Shown: piece by piece, positions 30,244-40,078 of the stretch
How the letters are laid out: each line of letters opens with the position of its first letter
How positions within the stretch are numbered: position 1 is the first letter of the stretch
Source: Aliihoeflea sp. 40Bstr573
GTDB lineage: Bacteria; Pseudomonadota; Alphaproteobacteria; Rhizobiales; Rhizobiaceae
DNA: 64,000 bases
Direction: 5' to 3'
NCBI RefSeq assembly: GCF_024105655.1
Contig: NZ_JAAAMH010000003.1
Span: 1 to 64,000 of the forward strand
Program-made: the position numbers and the translations under genes
Notes under the pieces: model-generated
Databases searched by the model: none
What the model saw: only the letters and a program-made list of their open reading frames with translations
What the model was told of the DNA's origin: nothing

Positions 30244-31056
30244 ATGACAAGCCGCGACATCAACGCATTTCTCGCCGCCCACCCGCAGGTCGCGATCGTC
30301 GAGGTGCGATCCGCAGTCGGCTCCACGCCACGCGATGTCGGTGCGTGGATGCTCGTTTCGCCAAGCGCCATCTTCGGCACGATCGGCGGCGGCCAGCTCG
30401 AATTCATGGCGGTCGACCGGGCCCGTGAGATGATCGCGGGCAAAAGCCCGTCTACCGACGTTCTGGACGTCCCATTGGGTCCCGAGATCGGCCAGTGCTG
30501 CGGCGGGCGAACCGGGATCGACATTGCACTCGTCGGCGACGAACTGCGTGCCGCCATTCCGCACCGGATCGAGACGGAAGAATCGACCTATCCGCATGTC
30601 CTCCTCTTCGGCGGTGGGCATGTCGGTCACGCGCTGGCGGCAGCGCTGGCACTGGCGCCGGTGCAGGTCACCATCGTCGAAACACGCGCAGATGCGCTCG
30701 ACGGCGTGCCGGACGGCGTTGTCACACGCCTCTCGCCCGTCCCCGAGGAAAGCGTGCGTGATGCGCCCGAGGGCTCTGCCTTCGTCGTGCTCACGCATGA
30801 CCACGCGCTTGATTTCCTGATCGTCGCCGAAGCGCTGAAGCGCAAGGACGCCGCCTATGTCGGCATGATCGGCTCGAAGACCAAGCGCGCGACATTCAAG
30901 AGCTGGTACCTGAAGGAGGCCGGCGGGACGGAAGCCGATCTTGCCCGCCTCATCTGCCCGATCGGCGGCTCGACTGTGAAGGACAAACGACCGGCCGTCA
31001 TCGCGGCCATGGCGACGGCGGAGATCGCTGCGCATCTGTTCAGCGCGGCTTCATGA
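30244..31056 (+). CDS. xdhC: xanthine dehydrogenase accessory protein
   Basis: A 270-residue XdhC/CoxI-family chaperone that inserts the sulphurated molybdenum cofactor into XdhB. The N-terminal domain has VGSTPRDVGAWMLV and IGGGQLEF, with the conserved cysteine pair in IGQCCGGRTG. The C-terminal Rossmann domain has LLFGGGHVGHALAAAL. It begins eight bases after xdhB. Its 3' end overlaps the convergent LysR gene by 17 bases. Confidence 0.95.
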   Translation: MTSRDINAFLAAHPQVAIVEVRSAVGSTPRDVGAWMLVSPSAIFGTIGGGQLEFMAVDRAREMIAGKSPSTDVLDVPLGPEIGQCCGGRTGIDIALVGDELRAAIPHRIETEESTYPHVLLFGGGHVGHALAAALALAPVQVTIVETRADALDGVPDGVVTRLSPVPEESVRDAPEGSAFVVLTHDHALDFLIVAEALKRKDAAYVGMIGSKTKRATFKSWYLKEAGGTEADLARLICPIGGSTVKDKRPAVIAAMATAEIAAHLFSAAS

Positions 31057-31960
31057 TGTCCCGGATCAGGCGCTGGCAGCGTTCTGCCATGAAATCGAGC
31101 AAAAGCCGCACCTTCGGGTCCTGAAACTTGCGGTGCGGATAGACCGCCGCAAGCTGAACCGGCGTCGGCGGCGTGTCGGGCAGGATCACCTTCAGCCGCC
31201 AGTCCCGAATGAAGGGCTCGATCTCGAAGCGGGGCTTCATGACGATGCCGCGGCCCGACAGCGCCCAGCTCGTCAGCACGTCGCCATCATCGGAATCGAA
31301 CGGGCCGCGTACCTCGAATTTCTGCAAGCCCTCCGCCGTCTGCAGCGGCCAGAAAAATTCGCGCGCCCCAGGAAAGCGCAGGAGCAGGCAGTCGTGGCGC
31401 TGGTCGATCAGGTCTCGCGGCGTTTGCGGCTCGCCGCGCGCCTCGAGATATTGCGGCGCGGCGACCAGGACGCGCTCGCAGTCCATGACGCCGCGCATTC
31501 GCAGGCTCGAATCTTCCAGTTGTCCGAGCCGGAAGGCAACGTCGATGCCTTCCTTCATCATGTCGACATTGTGGTCCGACAGGCGCAGCCGCACCTCGAT
31601 ATCGGGATAGCGGTCGTGGAAATCGGGGATGCCCGACGCGATCAGGCGACGACCGAGCCCAAGCGGCGCGGTGACGCGGATCGTGCCGCGCGGCTGGCCG
31701 GAAAGCGACGTCACAGCGGCTTCCGCATCCGTCACCGCGTCGAGCACTTTCTTGGCGCCGTCATAGAAGATGCGTCCGTGCTCGGTCGGCATCAGTTGCC
31801 GCGTTGTGCGGTTGAAAAGCCGAACGCCGAGGTGCTTTTCCAGTTCCTTAATGCGGTTGGAGGCGACGGCCGGCGAAATGCGCATGTCGCGCCCGGCAGC
31901 CGACAGATTGCCGAGTTCCACCACGCGCACGAAGACCGCGATATTGTCCAGATAAGCCAT
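31040..31960 (-). CDS. LysR-family regulator of the purine cluster
   Basis: A 306-residue LysR regulator with an N-terminal winged helix (AAGRDMRISPAVASNRIKELEKHLGVRLFNRTTR) and a substrate-binding-like C-terminal domain. It is divergent from puuD-guaD across 128 bases and convergent with xdhC, so control of urate and xanthine genes is likely. The effector is not evident from sequence; urate or xanthine is a guess. Confidence 0.88.
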   Translation of the reverse strand: MAYLDNIAVFVRVVELGNLSAAGRDMRISPAVASNRIKELEKHLGVRLFNRTTRQLMPTEHGRIFYDGAKKVLDAVTDAEAAVTSLSGQPRGTIRVTAPLGLGRRLIASGIPDFHDRYPDIEVRLRLSDHNVDMMKEGIDVAFRLGQLEDSSLRMRGVMDCERVLVAAPQYLEARGEPQTPRDLIDQRHDCLLLRFPGAREFFWPLQTAEGLQKFEVRGPFDSDDGDVLTSWALSGRGIVMKPRFEIEPFIRDWRLKVILPDTPPTPVQLAAVYPHRKFQDPKVRLLLDFMAERCQRLIRDIMKPR

Positions 31961-32088
31961 CAGCCGCTCCCAAGCCCCCGCGACCTAGCATTTTCGATTT
32001 TTTTTTGAAAGTCATCGCGTCGCTTCCCTCTTTCGCATTGAACCGTCACGCGTAAAGTCCGAGGCTTGGATTTGCCGAGGGGTCAGAC
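31961..32088. promoter_or_regulatory. divergent LysR / puuD promoter region
   Basis: The 128-base gap contains an A/T-rich tract followed by TTTGAAAGTC (32004-32013), the decamer also found upstream of the allantoinase/uraH pair. The puuD ribosome binding site GAGGGG lies at 32077-32082. Confidence 0.45.
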
Positions 32089-33300
32089 GTGTACGATTTT
32101 GCGATCTTCTGGGACTGGTTGAGCTTTGCCGCGCGCTGGCTGCATGTCATCACGGCGATCGCATGGATCGGCTCGTCCTTCTATTTCATCGCGCTCGACC
32201 TTGGCCTGCGCCGTCACGGCCAGTTGCCGGCCGGCGTCAATGGCGAGGAGTGGCAGGTCCATGGCGGCGGTTTCTACCACATCCAGAAATACATGGTCGC
32301 GCCGCCGAACATGCCGGAGCACCTGATCTGGTTCAAATGGGAGAGCTACGCGACCTGGCTTTCCGGCTTCTTTCTGCTCGCCATCGTCTACTATGCCGGC
32401 GCAGACCTTTTTCTGATCGACCGCAACGTCCTTGACGTCTCGGCCCCCGTCGCGATCGGTATCTCGGTCGCCTCGCTTGGCATTGGCTGGCTGATCTACG
32501 ATCAGCTTTGCAAGTCGCCGCTCGGCAATAACGACACGGCGCTGATGCTGATCCTCTACGGCGTGCTGGTCGCGATGGCCTGGGGCTACACGCAGCTCTT
32601 CACCGGCCGCGCCGCCTTCCTGCATCTGGGCGCGTTCACCGCGACCATCATGTCGGCCAACGTCTTCCTGATCATCATCCCGAACCAGAAGATCGTGGTC
32701 GCGGATTTGAAGGCCGGGCGCGCGCCCGATCCAAAATACGGCAAGATCGCCAAGCAGCGCTCGACGCACAACAACTACCTGACGCTGCCCGTCATCTTCC
32801 TGATGCTGTCGAACCACTATCCGCTGGCCTATGCCACGGAATTCAACTGGGTGATCGCCTCCCTCATCTTCATTATCGGCGTTTTGATCCGGCACTATTT
32901 CAACTCGATGCATGCCGGGAAGGGCAAGCCGCACTGGACATGGGGCGCGGCGACCGTTCTCTTCATCGTCATCATGTGGCTGTCCACGGTGCCGGCGGCG
33001 CTGACCGGTGAGCCGCGCGTGTCGGCCCGTGCCGAGACGCTGATGGCGTCCGCGCATTTTTCCGCCGTGCGCGATACGGTAATGGGCCGCTGCGCCATGT
33101 GTCATGCCGCGACGCCCGGCTGGGAAGGCATCCATTTCGCGCCCAAGGGCGTGCTGCTCGACGACGAGGCGCAGATCGCCGAGCACGCGCGCGAAATCTA
33201 TCTTCAGGCCGGACGCAGCCACGCCATGCCGCCCGGCAATGTTTCGGGCATGACCAACGACGAGCGCCGGCTGCTGGTCGCCTGGTTCGAGGGGCGGTGA
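32089..33300 (+). CDS. puuD: membrane urate hydroxylase with cytochrome c domain
   Basis: A 403-residue integral-membrane urate oxidase of the PuuD type, with about eight transmembrane helices in residues 10-310 and a C-terminal cytochrome c domain. The heme-binding motif is CAMCH at residues 335-339, with a candidate axial Met in AMPPGNVSGM. It oxidises urate to 5-hydroxyisourate and passes electrons to the respiratory chain rather than making hydrogen peroxide as soluble uricase does. The start is a GTG with GAGGGG upstream. It is coupled to guaD by a TGATG overlap. Confidence 0.93.
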   Translation: MYDFAIFWDWLSFAARWLHVITAIAWIGSSFYFIALDLGLRRHGQLPAGVNGEEWQVHGGGFYHIQKYMVAPPNMPEHLIWFKWESYATWLSGFFLLAIVYYAGADLFLIDRNVLDVSAPVAIGISVASLGIGWLIYDQLCKSPLGNNDTALMLILYGVLVAMAWGYTQLFTGRAAFLHLGAFTATIMSANVFLIIIPNQKIVVADLKAGRAPDPKYGKIAKQRSTHNNYLTLPVIFLMLSNHYPLAYATEFNWVIASLIFIIGVLIRHYFNSMHAGKGKPHWTWGAATVLFIVIMWLSTVPAALTGEPRVSARAETLMASAHFSAVRDTVMGRCAMCHAATPGWEGIHFAPKGVLLDDEAQIAEHAREIYLQAGRSHAMPPGNVSGMTNDERRLLVAWFEGR

Positions 33301-34613
33301 TGGCGACGCTTCTCCTGCGCGGCCGTTTGCTGTCCTTCCTCACCGAGCCTGAAAGCATCGAGGATCGCGCCTCCTATCGCTACGAGGAAGACGGCGGACT
33401 TTTGATCCGCAACGGTAAGATCGCGGCGATGGGCGATTTCCATCTGGTATCGCGCGAAGCGGGCCGGGATGTGCCGGTCGTCGATCATCGTCCCCATCTC
33501 ATCTTGCCGGGCTTCATCGACACGCATGCGCATTTCCCGCAGATGCAGGTGATCGCGAGCTACGGCACCGAACTGCTGGAATGGCTGAACAAATACACCT
33601 TTCCGGAAGAGACGCGCTTCGCCGACCTTCAGCACGGACGGCGCATCGCGCGGCTTTTTCTCGACGAACTGATCCGGCAGGGCACGACGTCCGTCGTTGC
33701 CTATTGCTCTGTGCACAAGGAAAGCGCGGACGCCTTCTTCGCCGAGGCGGAAAGCCGCGACATGCTGGTGGTCGGCGGCAAGGTGATGATGGATCGCAAC
33801 GCGCCGGACGCACTGACCGACACGCCGCAATCCTCCTATGACGACACGAAGGACCTGATCGCGCGCTGGCACGGCCGCGCGCGCGGCCATTATGCGATCA
33901 CGCCGCGCTTTGCGATCACCTCGTCGCCCGAGCAGATGGAGATGGCCAGCGCGCTCGCCAACGAGCATCCCGGCCTCCACATCCAGACGCATCTTTCGGA
34001 AAACCACGCCGAGATTGCGTTTACCCAGGAACTCTATCCCTGGTCGAAAGACTATACGGAGATCTACGAGCATTACGGGCTCGCAGGGCCCAGGACGCTG
34101 TTCGGCCATTCGATCCATTTGTCGGAACGCGAGGCGGATGCGTTGTCGGATGCCGGCTCGATCGCCGTCTTCTGCCCGACCTCGAACCTCTTTCTCGGCT
34201 CGGGCCTTTTCGACTACCAACGCTATCGCAAGCGCGCCAAGCCGCTGCGCATTTCAACGGCAACGGACGTCGGCGGCGGCACCAATTATTCGATGCTGCG
34301 TACGATGGACGAGGGCTACAAGATCATCGCGCTCAACGGCGAAAAGCTGAACCCGCTCGCCTCCTTCTGGCAGATCACGCTCGGCAATGCGAAGGCGCTG
34401 TCGCTGGAAGACAGGATCGGCACGCTCGATGTCGGCACGGATGCCGACCTTGTCGTGCTCGATGCGAATGCAACTCCGGCTATGCGGCTGCGCATGGGGC
34501 GGATCGAAACGCTGGCCGAAGAACTGTTCCTGATGCAGACCATGGGCGACGACCGAACGGTGCGTGAAGTCTACGTCTCCGGAAGGCCAGCGAAGAGCGA
34601 CCTTGCCAGCTAG
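33300..34613 (+). CDS. guaD: guanine deaminase
   Basis: A 437-residue amidohydrolase that converts guanine to xanthine. Metal and catalytic motifs are [14 protein letters not shown] (His-x-His near residue 77), [19 protein letters not shown] and [14 protein letters not shown] (catalytic Asp). The ATG shares one base with the puuD stop. It brings guanine into the xanthine-urate route encoded around it. Confidence 0.95.
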   Translation: MATLLLRGRLLSFLTEPESIEDRASYRYEEDGGLLIRNGKIAAMGDFHLVSREAGRDVPVVDHRPHLILPGFIDTHAHFPQMQVIASYGTELLEWLNKYTFPEETRFADLQHGRRIARLFLDELIRQGTTSVVAYCSVHKESADAFFAEAESRDMLVVGGKVMMDRNAPDALTDTPQSSYDDTKDLIARWHGRARGHYAITPRFAITSSPEQMEMASALANEHPGLHIQTHLSENHAEIAFTQELYPWSKDYTEIYEHYGLAGPRTLFGHSIHLSEREADALSDAGSIAVFCPTSNLFLGSGLFDYQRYRKRAKPLRISTATDVGGGTNYSMLRTMDEGYKIIALNGEKLNPLASFWQITLGNAKALSLEDRIGTLDVGTDADLVVLDANATPAMRLRMGRIETLAEELFLMQTMGDDRTVREVYVSGRPAKSDLAS

Positions 34614-34618
34614 GGCGC

Positions 34619-34638
34619 GGCGGGCAAAAGTGCCCGCC
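34619..34638 (+). promoter_or_regulatory. stem-loop abutting the glycerate kinase start
   Basis: Eight-base arms GGCGGGCA and TGCCCGCC pair perfectly around AAAG and end at the base before the ATG of the glycerate kinase gene. No separate ribosome binding site is visible in this gap, so the hairpin probably affects initiation or trims the transcript. Confidence 0.5.
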
Positions 34639-35907
34639 ATGACCGACCCGCATACACTCTTCACCTCCATCTTCACCGCCGCCGTCACTGCAGCCGATCC
34701 CGAACGCACCATCCGCGACCACCTTCCGCCAAGGCCGAAGGGCCGCACGCTCGTCATCGGTGCGGGCAAGGGCTCGGCGCAGATGGCGCGGGCGCTGGAG
34801 CGTGCCTGGGACGGGCCGCTCGAAGGCATCGTCGTCACGCGCTACGGCTATGGCTGCGACTGCGAGCGCATCGAGATCATCGAGGCCGCCCATCCCGTTC
34901 CCGACGAAGCGGGGCTGGAGGCCGGGCGGCGGCTGCTCGCCGCCGTCGCCGGCCTCACCGCGGACGACCTCGTCATCGCGCTGATTTCCGGCGGGGGATC
35001 GGCGCTTTTGCCCGCGCCGCCAGCGGGCTTGTCGCTCGCCGACGAGATCGCGGTCAACGAGGCACTGCTTGCCTCCGGTGCGCCGATCTCGGCCATGAAC
35101 ATGGTGCGCAAGCACGTGTCTGGCATCAAGGGCGGGCGGCTGGCAGCGGCTGCCTATCCCGCGCGGGTCGTCTCGCTGATCGTCTCCGATATTCCCGGCG
35201 ACAATCCCGCCCATGTCGCCTCGGGACCGACGGTGCCGGACAGTGCAGCGCGCGCTGACGCGTTCTCGGTCATCGAGACCTATCGGCTGGCATTGCCGGA
35301 GGCCGTGATGGCGCATATCCGGTCAGCCGCCGCTGAAGCGCCGATGCCGGACGATGCGCGCTTTGCGGGCAATGAAGTCCGGGTCATCGCATCGGCGGGG
35401 CTTTCGCTCGAAGCGGCCGCCGCCGAAGCCGAGCGACATGGCATTGAAGCCGTCATCCTCTCCGACGCGGTCGAGGGCGAGGCGCGCGAGGTGGGCAAGG
35501 TCCACGCTGCGATCGGCCGCGAAATCGCACTGCGCGACCGGCCGTTCGCCAAGCCTGTCCTTCTGCTTTCCGGCGGCGAGACGACGGTGACGGTGCGGGA
35601 AAAAGGCGGCCGGGGCGGACGCAACACGGAATTCCTCCTGTCGCTCGCACTCGCCATCGAGGGCCTGCCCGGCATCCACGCATTCGCCGCCGATACGGAC
35701 GGGATCGACGGTTCCGAAGACAATGCCGGCGCGTTCGCCGACGGCACGACCGCGACGCGCCTGCGTGCGCTGGGGCAGGACCCACGCGCGCTGCTTGCGC
35801 GGCACGATGCGTGGGCGGCGTTCGATGCGCTTGGGGATTTGTTCGTGCCCGGCCCAACCGGGACGAATGTCAACGACCTGCGCGCGGTGCTCGTTCTCCA
35901 GCGCTAA
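34639..35907 (+). CDS. glycerate 2-kinase, MOFRL family
   Basis: A 422-residue glycerate kinase of the GckA/TtuD (MOFRL) type that makes 2-phosphoglycerate. The N-terminal phosphate-binding motif is [18 protein letters not shown], the substrate region is [13 protein letters not shown], and the C-terminal MOFRL domain contains [23 protein letters not shown]. Some family members are annotated as hydroxypyruvate reductase. Following guaD in the purine cluster, it fits conversion of glyoxylate-derived glycerate to central metabolism. Its TAA overlaps the stop of the convergent UdgX gene. Confidence 0.92.
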   Translation: MTDPHTLFTSIFTAAVTAADPERTIRDHLPPRPKGRTLVIGAGKGSAQMARALERAWDGPLEGIVVTRYGYGCDCERIEIIEAAHPVPDEAGLEAGRRLLAAVAGLTADDLVIALISGGGSALLPAPPAGLSLADEIAVNEALLASGAPISAMNMVRKHVSGIKGGRLAAAAYPARVVSLIVSDIPGDNPAHVASGPTVPDSAARADAFSVIETYRLALPEAVMAHIRSAAAEAPMPDDARFAGNEVRVIASAGLSLEAAAAEAERHGIEAVILSDAVEGEAREVGKVHAAIGREIALRDRPFAKPVLLLSGGETTVTVREKGGRGGRNTEFLLSLALAIEGLPGIHAFAADTDGIDGSEDNAGAFADGTTATRLRALGQDPRALLARHDAWAAFDALGDLFVPGPTGTNVNDLRAVLVLQR

Positions 35908-37379
35908 GCGGCCATCATCTTCTTGACGGCCACCATGTCCGCCACGAACCGCGCGCGTTCCGCCTCGGCATCCGCCCGCTCGCGGATGCGCAGGATGAAG
36001 GACGGGTGGATGGTGATGAAGACGCGCAGGCCGTCCTCGCGCGTCAAGACCTCGCCGCGCATCTTCGTCACCGGGATGGCCTTGTCGAGCAGCGACTGCG
36101 CGGCGGTCGCGCCGAGCGCGACGGCGAGGTCCGGCTTGATGAAGCCGAGTTCCTGTTCCACCCACCAGCGGCAGGCCTGCACCTCGCCGGCATTGGGCTT
36201 GGAATGGATGCGTCGCTTGCCGCGCGGCTCGAACTTGAAGTGCTTCACCGCATTGGTCACGTAGGTGATACGCCGGTCGACGCCGGCCTCGTCCAGAACG
36301 CCGTCGAAAACCTTTCCGGCAGGTCCGACGAAGGGTTTGCCGGCAATGTCCTCCTGATCGCCCGGCTGCTCTCCGACGAAGACGATCCGTGCGTCCTGCG
36401 GCCCTTCGCCGAACACGGTTTGCGTCGCGTCGCGCCACAGTGGGCAGCGGTGGCATCCCTCGGCCTGTTTGCGCGCCTCGTCCAGCGAGCCGGCGGGGGC
36501 ATCGGCGTCGGCAGGCGTCTTATTCGCCGACCAGTATTTTTCCTGAACCTTTGCGTGATGCGGCGCCGGCATGGTGGGCATCCTTTCGATCATCTCCCTG
36601 GCCGCCCTGTCCGCGCCCTTGATCAGATCGGGGATCAGCGCCGCCTCGGGCAGGTTCTTCCAGTATTTCTTCGGCATCTCGGCCTGCATCGCCTTCACCT
36701 TCAGCCGCGCGGGATTGAAGATGTTGGTGAAATAGGTGCGCCAAAGGTCCTCGGTCGCGTCCGCTGCCGGCGCATCGGCCTTTGTCGCCGGCGGGCCGAC
36801 GATCAGATTTTCTCCGTCCCACTCGGCGGTGCCTTTCGGCGTCAGGATCGTCCAGGCCATGCCGGTGAAGCGGCGCACGAAGAAGGGCGCATTGCGCTCG
36901 ATGATGAAATGGTCCGGCTCGAACCACGCGGCATAGCGCTTGTTCTCCCCCTCGCCGACTTCCACGAACCGCACGAATGCGCGCATCTTGTGAATGTCGC
37001 GGCGGACGGATTTTTCCATCTCGTAGAGCTTCATCACGTCCGGATCGGATGCGATCTTGAGAAGGTTCGGTTCGATGCGCAGCCGGAAAAGGATCCGGTA
37101 GAGCAGGGCGAAACGGGTGGGGTCCGAATGGCAAATCACGGCCTCGGCGCGGTCGATGAACTCGCGCGGCACGTTGAGCGTGACGTTCGGCGCGACGTCA
37201 GGCAGCGGCGCGCCGTCGGCAAAAAGATCCTCGGTTTCGCCAGCGCTCCAGACGATGTCGGCGGGCGGGACAACGTTGGTCGCGAGACGGCGGGCCGCGT
37301 CGCGCCATTCGGCGAAGTCCGTCTGGGTGGCGAGACGGACGGCATGGCGGGTCTGCTCGATGGCGCGGGCCTGGGTCAT
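35904..37379 (-). CDS. udgX: DUF4130-UdgX fusion uracil-DNA glycosylase
   Basis: A 491-residue protein. Residues about 80-260 are a DUF4130 domain, and about 300-491 a family-4-like uracil-DNA glycosylase of the UdgX type. Motif A is GEQPGDQED (336-344), motif B is HPSFILR (458-464), and the defining R-loop KRRIH is at 388-392. In Mycobacterium smegmatis UdgX the KRRIH histidine forms a covalent bond with the abasic sugar after uracil removal. Fe-S cysteines appear at CHRC and QACRWW; one family-4 cysteine position looks like His (AVKHF). It is second in an SOS-type operon. Confidence 0.92.
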   Translation of the reverse strand: MTQARAIEQTRHAVRLATQTDFAEWRDAARRLATNVVPPADIVWSAGETEDLFADGAPLPDVAPNVTLNVPREFIDRAEAVICHSDPTRFALLYRILFRLRIEPNLLKIASDPDVMKLYEMEKSVRRDIHKMRAFVRFVEVGEGENKRYAAWFEPDHFIIERNAPFFVRRFTGMAWTILTPKGTAEWDGENLIVGPPATKADAPAADATEDLWRTYFTNIFNPARLKVKAMQAEMPKKYWKNLPEAALIPDLIKGADRAAREMIERMPTMPAPHHAKVQEKYWSANKTPADADAPAGSLDEARKQAEGCHRCPLWRDATQTVFGEGPQDARIVFVGEQPGDQEDIAGKPFVGPAGKVFDGVLDEAGVDRRITYVTNAVKHFKFEPRGKRRIHSKPNAGEVQACRWWVEQELGFIKPDLAVALGATAAQSLLDKAIPVTKMRGEVLTREDGLRVFITIHPSFILRIRERADAEAERARFVADMVAVKKMMAA

Positions 37380-37391
37380 CGGAAAGCCATC

Positions 37392-38627
37392 TCAAAACAG
37401 GCTTAGCTGTATCGGCTTGCCAACCAACCGCGCCCGCAGATGTTCCGCATCTGTCGCGCCGCCCGGCGACCAGCCGTCGGCGACGATGAAGGGACGGACC
37501 TTGGCAATGGATTGGCAGAGCCGACCGACATCCTCGAGCCGCAGGCGCCGATAGCGGCGCACGTCGAGCATCTTCTTCACCGCCTTGGTGCCGAAACCGG
37601 GCACGCGCAGGAGCATTTCGCGCGGCGCGCGGTTGACGTCGACCGGGAAGGCGCCGCGATTGGCGAGCGCCCAAGAAAGCTTCGGGTCGATCTCCAGGTC
37701 GAGCATTCCGTCCTGCCGGCCCGCGACGATCTCGTGTCGGTCGAAGCCGTAGAAGCGCATCAGCCAGTCGGCCTGGTAAAGCCGGTGCTCGCGCATGAGC
37801 GGCGGTTTCAACAGCGGCAGCGCGGACGATGCGTCCGGGATCGGGCTGAAGGCGGAATAGTAGACGCGGCGAAGCTGGTAGCTGCCGTAGAGCCGCGCGC
37901 TGGTGCCGAGGATGTCGGCGTCGTTCGTTGCATCCGCGCCGATGATCATCTGCGTCGACTGGCCGCCGGGCGCGAAACGCTGGCGCTTCTTCGTCTTCAG
38001 TGTCGGCTCGGACTTCTCCTCGATCTTGGAGCGCAGCTTTGCCATCGAGACGCGGATCGTCTCGGGTCGCTTTTCCGGCGCCAGTCGCTTCACGCCCTCG
38101 TCGGTCGGCAGTTCGACATTGATCGACAGGCGATCGGCGTAAAGACCGGCCTGCTCGAGCAGTTCGGGCGAACATTCCGGGATGGTCTTCAGGTGGATGT
38201 AGCCGCCGAACTTTTCGTCGACCCGAAGCCGGCGCGCGATCTCCACGATCTCGCCCATCGTCTCGTCAGGCGAGCGGATGATGCCGGAGGACAGGAACAG
38301 GCCCTCGATGTAATTGCGCTTGTAGAATTCCAGCGTAAGCCGCACGACCTCGTCGATCGAAAATCGTGCGCGCTTCACATTGGAGGAGGAACGGTTGATG
38401 CAATAGCTGCAATCGTAGATGCAGAAATTGGTCAGCAGGATCTTCAGGAGCGAGATGCAGCGCCCGTCCGGCGCATAGGAATGGCAGATGCCCATGCCCT
38501 CGGTTGAACCGATGCCACCCGATTTCAGTGAGTTGCGCTTGGCCGCGCCCGAGGAGGCGCAGGAGGCGTCGTATTTGGCGGCATCCGAAAGGATCGCCAG
38601 CTTGTCGCGGGTCGAAAGAACGCTCAT
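37392..38627 (-). CDS. putative DNA modification/repair radical SAM protein
   Basis: A 411-residue radical SAM enzyme of the family annotated as putative DNA modification/repair. The SAM cluster motif is CIYDCSYC (Cys-x3-Cys-x2-Cys, near residue 66). The C-terminal part ends in a helix-hairpin-helix-like segment (VPGFGTKAVKKMLDVRRYRRL), suggesting DNA contact. Homologues usually sit next to DUF4130-UdgX genes, as here (12-base gap). The true reaction is unknown. The ATG at 38627 matches the conserved N terminus (DAAKYDASCASSG follows) but has no clear ribosome binding site. Confidence 0.9.
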   Translation of the reverse strand: MSVLSTRDKLAILSDAAKYDASCASSGAAKRNSLKSGGIGSTEGMGICHSYAPDGRCISLLKILLTNFCIYDCSYCINRSSSNVKRARFSIDEVVRLTLEFYKRNYIEGLFLSSGIIRSPDETMGEIVEIARRLRVDEKFGGYIHLKTIPECSPELLEQAGLYADRLSINVELPTDEGVKRLAPEKRPETIRVSMAKLRSKIEEKSEPTLKTKKRQRFAPGGQSTQMIIGADATNDADILGTSARLYGSYQLRRVYYSAFSPIPDASSALPLLKPPLMREHRLYQADWLMRFYGFDRHEIVAGRQDGMLDLEIDPKLSWALANRGAFPVDVNRAPREMLLRVPGFGTKAVKKMLDVRRYRRLRLEDVGRLCQSIAKVRPFIVADGWSPGGATDAEHLRARLVGKPIQLSLF

Positions 38628-38629
38628 TC

Positions 38630-38644
38630 GTTCTTGATATGTTC
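38630..38644 (-). promoter_or_regulatory. LexA (SOS) box
   Basis: The sequence reads GAAC-N7-GAAC on the minus strand (GTTC-TTGATAT-GTTC on plus), an exact match to the alphaproteobacterial LexA operator. It ends two bases before the radical SAM start codon. A possible -10-like TTTATAGC lies upstream, so LexA would cover the transcription start or leader and repress both repair genes. Confidence 0.8.
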
Positions 38645-38689
38645 TAACGACGGCGAGCGCTATAAACTTTGACGTGAAGTGTCGAAAAC

Positions 38690-40078
38690 TCAGACCGTGT
38701 GCAAATAGAGGTGGTAGTCGAACTCGCTCACCGTGCGCGCAACGCGCAGATGTTCTGCACGCTTTATGGCGCAAAAGGTGTGATGCATCTCCGGTCCTAG
38801 CGCGGATTTGAGGAAGGCCGAGCCTTCGGCGGCTTCGATCGCGGCGAGCCAGTTGGCTGGCATGGCGGGCCGTCCATTCGCTTCGTCCGCATAGCCGTTT
38901 CCGACCGTCTCCGGGCCGGGATCGACCCGCTCGCCCATGCCCTTGGCGATGCCGGCGAGGACGGTCGCGGCGACCAGATAGGGATTGGCGTCGACGCCCG
39001 AAGGGCGGTGTTCGATGCGGCGCGCCGATTTCGACCCGGCCGGAATTCTCAGCGCGACGGAGCGGTTGTTGACCCCCCATGTCGGTGCGACGGGCGCATA
39101 GGATTGCGAAACGAACCGCCGCCAGGAATTGGCGTGCGGGGCAAAGACGAGCATCGATTCGCCCATCGTTCCGGCGAGGCCGCCGAGCGCGTGAAGGATC
39201 GTGTCGCTCCAGGCGCCTTCCTCCTCCTCCATGAAGACGTTGTGGCCGGCCTTGTCCTGCATCGAAACGTGCAGGTGCATGCCCGAGCCGGCATAGTCCT
39301 CGATCGGCTTTGCCATGAAGCATGCGGTGACGCCGTGCCGGCGCGCCTGCAGCCGCACCAGACGCTTCAGCATCAGGAGATCGTCGGCGGCGCGCAGCAT
39401 GTCGTTGCGGTAGTTCAGCGTCAGTTCGTACTGGCCGGGTGCGTATTCGGAGATCACGGTCTCGGCCGGAATGCCTTGCGCCTTCGCGGCCGCATAGATG
39501 TCCGAGAAAAGCGGTTCCATGCCGTGCAGATGATCGACTGAATAAACCTCGGTCTTGGCGCTCGCGAGCCCGTCGAGAACCGCGCGGGCGGGCTGGATGC
39601 GGCCATTGCCGTCGCGCTCGTTGGCGAGCAGGAAGAACTCCAGCTCGAAAGCGCCGGCAGGCTTGAGCCCCTTTGTTGCGAAGGCCGCGACCTGCCGCGC
39701 GAGCGCATGGCGCGGGTCGGAGCCCATCGGCGCACCATTGAGCTGGTACATCGCCATCAACACCTGCCCCCGCCTCGGCAGGGTGCCGTGGAGCGGAACG
39801 AGCGTGCCGGGGATCGGCCAGGCGCGCAGGTCGCCATCGCCCGAATCCCAGATCAATCCCGTCTCGTGTACGTCCTCGCCGACGATGTCGAGGCCGAGGA
39901 TCGAGATCGGCAGGTGCCGGCCGTTCTCGTAGAGCCCGATCAGTTCGTGGCGTCGGATGATCTTGCCACGCCCGATGCCGTTGGCGTCGGTGAGAACGAT
40001 GTCGAAGGCTTCGATGTCCGGGTGGGCGGCGAGGAAGTCGCGGGCTTCGGAAAGGGTGGAGCCTGAGGGAGAGGTCAT
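38690..40078 (-). CDS. glutamine synthetase family ligase
   Basis: A 462-residue glutamine-synthetase-fold enzyme of the PuuA/GlnT-like branch that joins glutamate to an amine or makes a related amide. Features include FELEFFLLANER (metal-binding Glu), AETVISEYAPGQYEL, SGMHLHVSMQD and RIEHRPSGVDANPYL. It is translationally coupled to a class III aminotransferase gene (ATGA overlap), suggesting catabolism of an amine through gamma-glutamylation. The specific amine cannot be read from sequence. It is distinct from housekeeping GlnA. Confidence 0.85.
   Translation of the reverse strand: MTSPSGSTLSEARDFLAAHPDIEAFDIVLTDANGIGRGKIIRRHELIGLYENGRHLPISILGLDIVGEDVHETGLIWDSGDGDLRAWPIPGTLVPLHGTLPRRGQVLMAMYQLNGAPMGSDPRHALARQVAAFATKGLKPAGAFELEFFLLANERDGNGRIQPARAVLDGLASAKTEVYSVDHLHGMEPLFSDIYAAAKAQGIPAETVISEYAPGQYELTLNYRNDMLRAADDLLMLKRLVRLQARRHGVTACFMAKPIEDYAGSGMHLHVSMQDKAGHNVFMEEEEGAWSDTILHALGGLAGTMGESMLVFAPHANSWRRFVSQSYAPVAPTWGVNNRSVALRIPAGSKSARRIEHRPSGVDANPYLVAATVLAGIAKGMGERVDPGPETVGNGYADEANGRPAMPANWLAAIEAAEGSAFLKSALGPEMHHTFCAIKRAEHLRVARTVSEFDYHLYLHTV

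Noticed and set aside
38628-39323. A 232-residue extension of the radical SAM protein
   Set aside because: It runs antisense-like through the start of the GS gene in another frame, and the conserved N terminus begins at 38627 next to the LexA box.
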